Part shown: positions 20,935-29,988 of the stretch, piece by piece
Layout of the letters: the number at the start of each line of letters is the position of its first letter
Position numbering within the stretch: the first letter of the stretch is position 1
NCBI GenBank assembly: GCA_027604005.1
Contig: JADGJT010000221.1
Span: forward strand, 1 to 31,241
Direction: 5' to 3'
From: Dinochytrium kinnereticum
Lineage: Eukaryota > Chytridiomycota > Chytridiomycetes > Chytridiales > Chytridiaceae
Length of the DNA stretch: 31,241 nt
Notes under the pieces: generated by a model
Database searches by the model: none
Seen by the model: only the letters and a program-made list of their open reading frames with translations
What the model was told of the DNA's origin: nothing
Position numbers and translations under genes: made by a program

Positions 20935-23900
20935 ATGTCTTTGGCCGTCATCCCAAGCGATGCCATCTGGGTTGACACCTCCGAATGCCTTGGATCAGGC
21001 GCCGCTGGTGTCGTCTACAAGGCTAGGTGATTAGCAACTTGCTTGCCTTGCATAAGTGCTGTTTGACTGAGCCTCGTGTCTTGCAGATATGGGAACGAGA
21101 CCGTCGTCGTCAAGCGATTGAAGATGCAATCGATGTCGAGGTCCGCTGAGGAAGAGTTTAAGCAGGAGGCTGCAACGTTATCCAAGTTGAATCATCCGAG
21201 GATTGTTCGGTTTTTGGGAGTTGTTGTTGATAATGAGTACTCAATTGTGCTTGAGGTGGGGTTGTTTGGATGTTATTTGAGTTGCTGACTTTGGGAATCT
21301 GTCTTTCAGTACCTCCCCCTCGGCTCGTTGTATGGATACTATACGGAGCAGCCAAAGCTTCCTTTGAACAGCCGTATCTCACTCGCTTTGGATATTGCCA
21401 CCGGAATGGACTTCCTTCACAAGTGCCAGCCGCCCGTCTGGCATAGAGATTTGAAGTCGCTCAACATCTTGCTATCCCAAGATTCATCTGGGGAGATTCA
21501 CGCAAAGATCACTGACTTTGGTGGGACCTATCGGTAGATGATTCTCTAATGTCTTTTTGATTTATAGGTATTGCGGTTGTGATGCAGTCAACAATGACAG
21601 CGACTTCTCTGACCAGTGGGTCTCGTGACGAGTCTCATAAGGGGACCCTAATTTGGATGGCGCCAGAGTTGCATGATCTTCGCGCAGTGGTGGGCATTTC
21701 TTTGCTGTCCTCTACATATTTGTTTGTTACTGCAGAAAAGATATGCTAAACTCCCCCCAACTAGTTCCGCCCCGCCTGCGATGTCTATGCTTACGGTGTC
21801 CTCCTCTCCGAAATTTTCAGCTGGCAAGGTCCATTTGGAATCCCAACTGCCGAGCTTCGATTCGAAGTCCTCCACCACATGCTCACTGTTCGAAAGCAGG
21901 TCCCAGATCTCGAACTTGATGACGATGTGCCGCAATCCATCTTTTCGTTGGTTGGCTCTTGCATCTCCTTGGATCAGAACGCTAGGCCAAGCTTTGAGAG
22001 TATCACCAGGAACCTTTCCGCCGCTTTAAATGGGTCAGGACAAGTGTTCCAAATGGGAGCTGTCAATCCAATGACCTTGACATCTACCGTTGAGTATAAG
22101 GTGACGGAAACTTCGGTTTCGGAGAGGACTTTTTCGGTAAGGCTTCTTTTGCTTTTGCGAAATGTTCTTGAAACTTCTACGATTCTTTCCAGTATCTTAC
22201 TTGTTTATCTTTTTTTTTGCCTTGGTATTTGCGATTTTACCAGGCAGACAGCGGTATCTCTGGATCTGGTAATGCTTATAGCTTAGCCTCTCCGTTACCT
22301 GGAGCCCAGGTGCCGATTTACTTACTTTGGTTTTTTTCGCTTTTCTTTTTTTCTTTTCTTTACCTAACTTTTGATATTTAGAGCGAATATTCTAGGTTTG
22401 GTTCAAATGGGTCTCAAAATCTATCTTCACCTGTTCCACCATCTGTAAGTAACTCTCTCATTTTTAAGGATATATCTCTCCATTCATTCAATTAGTCATT
22501 GTGCGTTTGCAATCTTTTTTTTTCTTTTTCCGTCCTGTTACTTACATGCTCTCTCAATCAGCGATTCGCCAGCTCTGCCTTTAGCCAAAACCATGGCGTC
22601 ATCCCTGTATGTGCTCGCGTTGTCTCGTGCCCTTTCTTTTATTCTATACTCTTTTTTTCTTACCTTCGGCTCCTATCAACAGAACACACCCAATATGGCT
22701 GCATACAACAACGCTGTTCCTGAAAGCGTCTACTCCAATGTCCCAGAGGGAGGTTACAACAACGCTATCCCACCTAATTCAACTTACTTCGAGCCAGCTG
22801 CAGGCTACAGTAACGTACCGGCTCAAAATAACTTCTCCAATACTCCAGCGATGGGATACAGCAATGGGCCTCTTCAAAATGGTAATGCGTCTCAAACAGC
22901 AGGTTACAACAGCAACGGTCCGTACCAAAACTCTTACGCGAGCGTTCCGGCGACAGGATATTCTCAGGACACTCCTTCAGCTGGATACAGTTACGCACCT
23001 GCTAACCCTCAAATGAACGCTGGAGCCCCTAATATGCCATCGACGAACTTAATGACAGGGTCGGGCGATCCTTCGAAGTTTGCATCTGTTACGGTCATTC
23101 ATGAGGAGGAGCCAAAGAAAACAAGCAGACTTTCCACCACCGCCAAGATTGTGATTGGTATCGCTATTGTTCTGGTGTTGATTGGTGGTGGTGTTGGGGC
23201 TTATTTCGGCACCAGAAAATCGTCTGATGGTGGCGGAGGCACCAACTCGAACGGACAGAGCGGCGCTGGAACCACCACCTCCGCTCCACCCGTCCTGTCT
23301 TCCTCGTCGTCTCCGGGAATTGTGCAGCCCTCGAGCACGGTTCGTCGACCTGATGTGACTTCTTCTTCGGTTGTGGTTACATCCGCGCCAGAAGCTACCA
23401 CATCGGGAGGTACAACTGTTGCGACTTCTACCGTACAGCCGTCGACTCCTGGTGGGCCGCCGTTGGATCCGGTGAATGCGCCTGGTAATTTCATCGTTAG
23501 AGCGTATAATGGGAGGTGCTTGACGGGTGCAGACACCCTGCAGGATTGCTCGGGATCTGCGAGCCAGGTTTTCACTTACACTAGTAAGTTCTCTTTTTTT
23601 GTGTTTTCATTGTATTTATTTGGTCTGTGGTGCGTCTATGAAACTGAGGAGCTTGGTTTAATGTTATTTTATCTTACTTTTTCCCGTCTCTTATTTTTTT
23701 TTTTTTTTTGCGCCTTGTTTTAGCTTCACCTTTTGGGAGACACATCCAGAACGTTGAAAGTGGACGTTGCATTGGACCTGTGAGTGGATTTCTTTTTCTC
23801 TTTTTCTTTTTGCTTTTATCTACTTCCATCCGAATATTGATCACACTTGCTATTCAGAGCCCTGATTTTGGTGGCTGGAAGCTGGGAGATGAGAGATGCC

Positions 23901-24129
23901 CCAGTGGGTTTGGTGTGTCGCTAAACGCGCAATCGCAGATGACCGTTGGACTGAACCCTTCGAATTACGGGTGTGTGTCGGCGGATGATTTCAAGTTCAA
24001 GTGAGTGTCTTAATCCTTGCTTGCAGCTCTTGTGCCTGATTTTTATCATTGACACGGTTGCCTCTTCTATTTAGGACATCTTGCCTTCCGTCCGACCCGA
24101 GCATTGTGTGGTCCCTATTAGCAGTCTGA
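20935..24129 (+). CDS. K6: type II transmembrane TKL kinase with beta-trefoil-like ectodomain
   Basis: Exons: 20935-21026, 21087-21255, 21310-21520, 21568-21689, 21765-22136, 22244-22309, 22382-22444, 22562-22606, 22683-23583, 23724-23779, 23858-24000 and 24075-24129 (764 residues). Kinase: [10 protein letters not shown] at 19-28, K40, HRDLKS with D134, DFG at D156 (glycine codon split by an intron as in K5), WMAPEL. The post-kinase motif is [12 protein letters not shown]. Three small exons of 22, 21 and 15 codons, not seen in the other copies, extend the linker. The linker then has a roughly ten-residue Tyr/Asn repeat ([19 protein letters not shown]). The transmembrane helix is at about 534-556, ending [12 protein letters not shown] Ser/Thr/Val stalk follows. 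The ectodomain has [42 protein letters not shown] and a final [11 protein letters not shown]. It is closest to K5 in intron layout and ectodomain sequence. This is the most complete copy of the right half of the array. Confidence 0.87.
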
Positions 24130-24531
24130 TGCGGTTTCAGTGATTAAAAAGCTGTGCAAGTTCAAAGTGAGAAAGAAAGAAAATCCGTCCAGAATGGCTG
24201 GAGTGCCGCCGAATCGTTCTGTGCTTCCATTTGGAGGGATTGTGTCTTTGTCTGACGTTGGACAGGCTTTTTGTGTTTCCGGCCGGAATCAAAGGGGAAC
24301 CAGGGTTGGTGCACGGTGCCGTTTTCTTGGAACTCAAATCTCAACGGTTGGGTTTGCGTCGATTCGATCGCTCAAGCCGTGAGGGAACACCAAACAACCA
24401 AAAATACATCCTGAGCACAAGACGATATAAAAGAAAAGACAAACCTTGTCCTTGCACGTCAGTTTTTAACCTCTGAACCCCTCCGTTCCCTCACCATACT
24501 CCCCGTTCTCAACCTCACCAACCTCATCACA
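24130..24531. other. spacer between K6 and the reductase gene
   Basis: This spacer holds the K6 3' UTR and the reductase 5' region. Within it, about 24260-24420 has an open plus-strand frame with residues such as NQGWCTVPFSWNSNLNGWVC, a Cys/Trp/Asn-rich composition reminiscent of a secreted lectin-like domain, but there is no start or clear splice site. It may be a relic of a further ectodomain copy or chance. No gene is called. Confidence 0.35.
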
Positions 24532-26374
24532 ATGCTCATCGCCGTCACTGGAGGAACGGGCTACATTGGCGCCCACGTCGTCAACCTCCTCCTCGAGAAC
24601 CCAACCTACAATGTCCTGACAACAGTGCGATCCCTCCCCAAAGCCGACTTTCTCAAGTCCCTCCCAAACGCAGCCGACCGCCTCAAGATCGTTGAGGCGG
24701 ATCTGAATCGCCCTGAGAGCTTTCGGTTTGATGGCGTTGATGTTGTGATCCATGTTGCCTCTCCCATGCATATTCAGACAAGGGATCCTCAGAAGGAGGT
24801 GGTGGAGCCTGCTGTGAATGGAACTTTGGCGGTTTTGGAGGCTGCTAAGAGGGCTGGAAGTGTTAGAACTGTTGTCATCACTTCTTCTATGGCTGCTATC
24901 ACGGATGGTGGGGTGGTCTTTTTGTGTTGTTTTTTTTTCCTTATTTATTCTCTTTCTTCCTCTCTTTGGGATACTTGGCTAGCTGAGCCCAGCTGATTTT
25001 CTATTCTTCAAACCGTCTCCTTTGCCGTCCTACGCTTTCCTTCACGTGTTCCACCTCCCTCCTTCCCTCCCCTTAACCGTTCCATTTTTTTGTCCACTCA
25101 CACTCTCTTAAAATTCAGACCCGCAGCCCGGGAAAGTCCTGACGGAGGCAGATTGGAACTCCACCTCCTCCCTCACCCGAAACCCTTACTACTACTCAAA
25201 GCGATGCTCGGAGAAGGCTGCTTGGGATTGGGAGAAGGCCAATCCTGGTTGCTTTAAGATTGTGACGGTGAACCCTTCCATCGTCATTGGACCTTCTTTG
25301 TCAAAGAATTTGAGTGAGTCTGTGGGCTTCATTAAGGGGATTTGTACGGCGGAGTTTCCGGTTCGGTGGAATATTATTTGGCCTTTTGTGAGTAGCGTTT
25401 TTTTTCCTTTTTTTTGGGGGAGGGGGGAGGTGTTCTTGGTCTTGATTTGAGTGAAACTCGGCATCTGGTGGAAAGAAGTGCAAATCTGTTTTATTTTATT
25501 TTTTCTTTTTGTCGATGATGGGGGCGTGAAGATTGGTCCTGAAAATACCCGCCTTTGCTTTACGTTCTTTGTTTCTCTATTTCTTTTCTTCTCCTCTTCT
25601 CTTTATCTCATACTGTTGGAAAGCGAGTTCCGGATGGGTCACGAGAAGAAGGATGATGGAGTGTATTGGGGAATGCTTGCAACACATACGTTTCATACGT
25701 TTCATACAACCCCTTCATCATCACTCCTTGACCTTTCTATCATTCTAACACCACCTCAACCCCCAAAGGTCGACGTCAGAGACGTAGCAAAAACCCACCT
25801 CCTGGCCTTTGAAACCCCCACCAGCTCTGGTCGCTACATCTGTCACGGGGAGGCCTGGACCATGAGTCAAACCTGCGACTTTATTCAAGAATCACATCCC
25901 TCCTGGAAGATTGCCAAAAAGGTTGCACCGAATTGGCTGATGTGGTTGATGTCGTTTACGATGGGGACGGGGACTGGGTCTTATATTAGGACGAATATGG
26001 GGCAGAGTGGGTTTGAGTTGAGGACTGAGAAGGCTTGTCGGGAGTTGGGGGTTGGGTTTAGGAGTGTTGGGGAGAGTGTTGAGGTTTGTTTTTTTTTTGT
26101 TTGTTTGTTTTTTGGGGGGGAAGGGGGCGGGGGGTTGGTTTTGTGAGAGTCTATGGCTTTTTTGCTGTGTTTTTTTCTTTCTTTCTCTTCCATCTTCCCC
26201 CTGCTCTTGCATTTCTTGCCTCTTTTCTAAGGCAGTCTGATCGGCTTCACACTCGTTTCTTAAAACCGGGCTCATACTCACAACCCTCCCCCCCCCCCTC
26301 CCCCTTCCCTCCTCCACAAACAGGATACGATCCAAGACCTCCAGAAATGGGGGCACATCAACATTGCGCACTGA
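24532..26374 (+). CDS. NAD(P)-dependent extended SDR reductase, GRE2/DFR-like
   Basis: Exons: 24532-24907, 25119-25387, 25769-26083 and 26324-26374 (336 residues). The protein begins with the Rossmann glycine motif TGGTGYIGAHV (residues 6-16). It has DVVIHVASP in the cofactor-binding core, TSS at 117-119 for the catalytic serine, and Y149-x-x-x-K153 within NPYYYSK. NPSIVIGP and VDVRDVAKTHLLAFE are typical of the dihydroflavonol-4-reductase, cinnamoyl-CoA-reductase and yeast GRE2 branch; 336 residues fits that group. It should be a soluble enzyme reducing a carbonyl substrate with NADPH or NADH, but the substrate cannot be told from sequence. It lies just downstream of the kinase array on the same strand with no evident functional link. 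Intron phases 1, 0 and 0 close exactly. It converges on the minus-strand Cys-rich gene. Confidence 0.9.
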
Positions 26375-26894
26375 AAAACCAACCATAACCACCTCAACCT
26401 CTCGTCCCGTCCCGTGATGAACTGGTGTCCTTCTTTTGTTTTATTTTATTTTATTTAATTATGGTTTATGTATGGCTTTCTCCTTTTTCCCTTTTTTTTT
26501 TTTCTCTTGATGGGTGGGTTTTTTTGTAATTTGGGGGTGGTGGTGGGGTTTTTTTTGTTGAGTACTTTTTTTTTTTTTGCATTCATTAAAAGTATATTCA
26601 GACACTTATATCTACATCCTTATTATTTTATATATTACTTTTTTGCGCTTCACCCCATTAACATTACCGTTTATTCGCCATCCGCAACACTTTACAAAAG
26701 CTTATCCAAGGTTTGCGCCAAAAAATGGTAGAGAGATCGACCAAACGGTAAGTGTACCTTGATTTGTTCTAGTTTATGTTTACGAATATGCTTTACCCTT
26801 GAGACTTTTATCAAATGGGCGACCCACAAACAGATCACAGTGAAATGATATGCTAGAGAAACCAAAGCAGAGTAATAAAGGCTTATATACACAG
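26375..26894. other. convergent 3' spacer
   Basis: T-rich and AT-rich sequence lies between the stops of the reductase (plus) and the Cys-rich protein gene (minus). Repeated TTTTA units at about 26438-26456 and long T runs at 26490-26580 are probably 3' UTR and polyadenylation regions. No coding or RNA feature was recognised. Confidence 0.45.
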
Positions 26895-29800
26895 TCAAGT
26901 TGCAATGGCATGCCTCGCCAGTGACGCCATAATCTTATGCCTCTCCGCCCAAGGCAAGCAAAGAATCCTCATCCTATTGTAAATCTCCTCCGGCATGACA
27001 TGATTCCTAAAAAGCTCTCTGGCCCCTTCAGCCGTCAACCCGACCGACCCCGCATAATCCTCCATGTACCGAAACCCAACCCTGACCAACTCTGGTATGA
27101 TGTTCTTTTTGGATTGACCCTTTCTCATGAAATGGTAGGCCCAGAGATGGAGCGGGAGGATGGACGACCCTGCGGCATGGTTGGCAATGTCGGTCTCGAC
27201 CCTTCGTTCGGCTGAGAGAAGGAGGGAAGGGATCATGGACCCTTGACCAAGGGAGTACTGTCCTAGGCATGTTGTGAAGCGGTGAAACAGATGACGATCG
27301 GTGACGTGCCAATTGAAGATGCTGAACCCGACAATCATGTAATCTGATTCACCTCCAGCAAGCACATCCACCGACCCCCCAGCCTCATTATGAATCTTCC
27401 ACTTCTTCGCCTTGGGGTTCGGCGACACCGCCAAGGAGAGGTACCGTCTGTACTCCTTGAACTCAAACACCTCCCTCGAGACATTCGGATCAAACAAACC
27501 CCTCAAAAGCCTCTCAAGCTCCACCAGATTCATAGCACGCCACTCCACAAACTTGTCCCATGTGTCGGCCCAAGGAGACAACAGCATCATGGAAGCCTCC
27601 GCTCCAGAAGCGAGGCTGGCGAACGCGTAGAACTCCAGAACGTCTTGAACGAGGGTCTCAAAGGAGTCTTTGTAGGGGATCTGAGATGGAGGTGGGCCGA
27701 ACACCGTTGGATCGGGGGAGGGTGGGAGAGGGCTGCCAGTGTTTTTCACAGGGAGTCGGTAGACGAGGTATCGGCTTGATTTTGGGATGCGGAGACGAGT
27801 GTGATCAAGTGAGCAGTTTTTGCGGGTTGGGGAGAAGAGCTCTTTGGGTCGCCATTTTCCCGAACGGAATTTCCCGCCTATTGTTCGGGAGGGGGGAGGT
27901 GATGGGGAGTGTTAGGGTGGATGAAGCTGTGGAGGGGGACTGAGAAGGCGAAGATAGAAACGGTATTGAACAGCTATCAAACTGAAAGCGGTGGATGGCT
28001 GTGCGGGGAGTAAAGAAAGTGAAAAAATAAAATAGGGGCTGCTTCAGTGCAGAGACAAGCAAAACGAAAAATCAAGTGAAAAAAAGATGATGAACTAGTT
28101 TAAAAAAAAAACAACACAAAAAAAGAAGGAAATAAAAGAAACTAGCAAACTAAGAGGGGGGAAAAAAAAACATGTAAAAAATATAAAGAATAAAATACCC
28201 ATCCACTCACCACCCCCACAATTCGTACAAAACCTAAACTTCCCCGAACAACCCTCACAAACCACCTCCCACCCAAACGCAGGATCAACCCACTCCTGTC
28301 CCCTACCCAAAATCCTCACACCGCCCCACCCAACAACCCCTCCACAAAGCTTACACTCTACAACTCCACCACCCCCCGCCCCGCCCCCCCTTCGTCTCTT
28401 CCTCCTACTCCCCCCAACCTCCTCCTCCTCGCCCCCCTCCAAAGCGCGGCACCTCGTGCAAGTGACATCCAGAACGTAAGGGACGGCGAACGACTCTGCG
28501 TCGCCAAAGAGATGGGCGGTGAGGATGGGTGCTGCGCAGTGCGTGCAGTTGCAGGGTGTTTCTCTGTGAACCCTCGGGAGCTTTGTGCTTTCGGGGTGGT
28601 GTTGTAGGAGATTGGGGGTGGGTCTAGAGAGGACTTGGATGGGGGGTGAGGGGTTTACAGGGGGTGGTGGGGTGAAGAAGGTAAAGTGTGGGGGCAGTGA
28701 GACGGCGGGGTTCACGGTGAATGTGAATGGCGGGGTCGTGACTGTTGGGTGATGCGTTCCGGGTGTTTGAAAACGGTGCGGGGGTTGTGTTAACGGTTTT
28801 GATGGGGTGATTTTTGGATGTGCCGGAGCATCCAATGGTGTGGAGATGGAGACGTTGTGAGGGTGAGGGGTTGACGAGAAGGGTGGACGTGTTGAACGCG
28901 TCATGTCTTTTGGGGGAGGCTTTGAATCGCCATGTCTCAACATCATCGTCAAAGAAGAGGTTGTGGGATCGTTCTCATGACGCATCGTAAAAGCGTCAAA
29001 AGGCACAACATCCTTCATCGCGCCAAACGTCGTGACCAGCTTGTGCGGTGACAGGGTTGACGAGTTTGGCAAAGGCGGCAAGGTGGTGTCAAAATCGGGT
29101 CCAGTCCAATAAAGAGGGTCAATAAGATCCGTTGATCTCATCACCGAAGCCGTGGTGGAATCAGATGACGACGTGAAACCTCCCTTCACCTCCCCATTCA
29201 TCACGGACACCGCCTCAACAACCGACGTCAAAGAATCCGGATCCACCAAACCTCCACGTAACCGACCCGCACCAGCCTCCATGAATCCCGTCTCATCATC
29301 ATCACCATCATCACCATCACAGGTCATCGCAATCAACGACGACATTGAAGAATCATTCATCACAGCGTGAAACCCCAACGCTCCTCCCTCCCCTTCACCC
29401 AAGACCGGTGACGACGCATCCTCAGCTGACCTATTCTCGAAATTCGGGGACGACATCACCGAACAAGGTGGGGTGGACCGCGGGATTGAACCTCGGTGAG
29501 AGGATTCGGTTTGCCGTGCATCATTGCTACATTGATGAAGGAGCCCTGTGATGCGGACCATCGTCTCGGTGAGTAGGGAGAGGGTTGCATCGTTGATTGC
29601 AGTGGCGGCGGTGTTTCCGGCTGGTTTCAGGACTGTGGGTGACAGAGAGGAGGAGGGCTATCTTTAGAGACAAACCAAAGAGAGAGAGAGACCGCACCAA
29701 CCATCATTTATCGTCGTCAGCAGTCGACCTGCAAGATCGAGTTTAGCCAGCTCAGACCTCTTCTCCAGTATGACGCTATTCCATGCAACCAAAAGACTCT

Positions 29801-29988
29801 TTCATGAGTTTTCCCTGAAAAGGGCGACTCCCAACCTCTCCCCCCCCCCCCCCCCACACTAAAGCAAAAAAAGCACCACGCAAACCAAACAACCAAACTC
29901 ACCGCTCCTCCTCTAAAATCCTCAACCGAAGTCGAAGCACCTCTTCCCCGTTACCGTCACCGCTGCTGGATGGTGATTCTCCCCCCAT
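26895..29988 (-). CDS. Cys-rich, probably zinc-binding protein of unknown function (four exons)
   Basis: Minus-strand exons: 29988-29903, 29775-29702, 29632-28211 and 27877-26895; their total is exactly 855 codons (854 residues). The N terminus (EEVLRLRLRILEEERVILE) is a charged helix, possibly coiled coil, followed by a helical segment containing LLTETMVRITGLLH. A long Ser/Thr/Pro-rich disordered region follows. The Cys-rich core has CNCTHC, CTRC, CKLC and CEGC pairs, then CTNCGGGGKFRSGKWRPKEL, which is created by joining exons 3 and 4 across intron 28210-27878. A conserved-looking C-terminal helical domain of about 290 residues ends at the TGA at 26895. The paired CxxC motifs suggest structural zinc sites, and a basic RRKRRR run sits between them, so a nuclear role is possible. 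I recall similar CGGGG-K/R-x-x-GKWRP motifs in uncharacterised fungal proteins but cannot name the family. Exon 1 and 2 boundaries are less certain than the exon 3-4 join. Confidence 0.75.

Noticed and set aside
29152..29370. Plus-strand frame inside the minus-strand Cys-rich gene
   Set aside because: Shadow of exon 3, in a long coding exon on the other strand.
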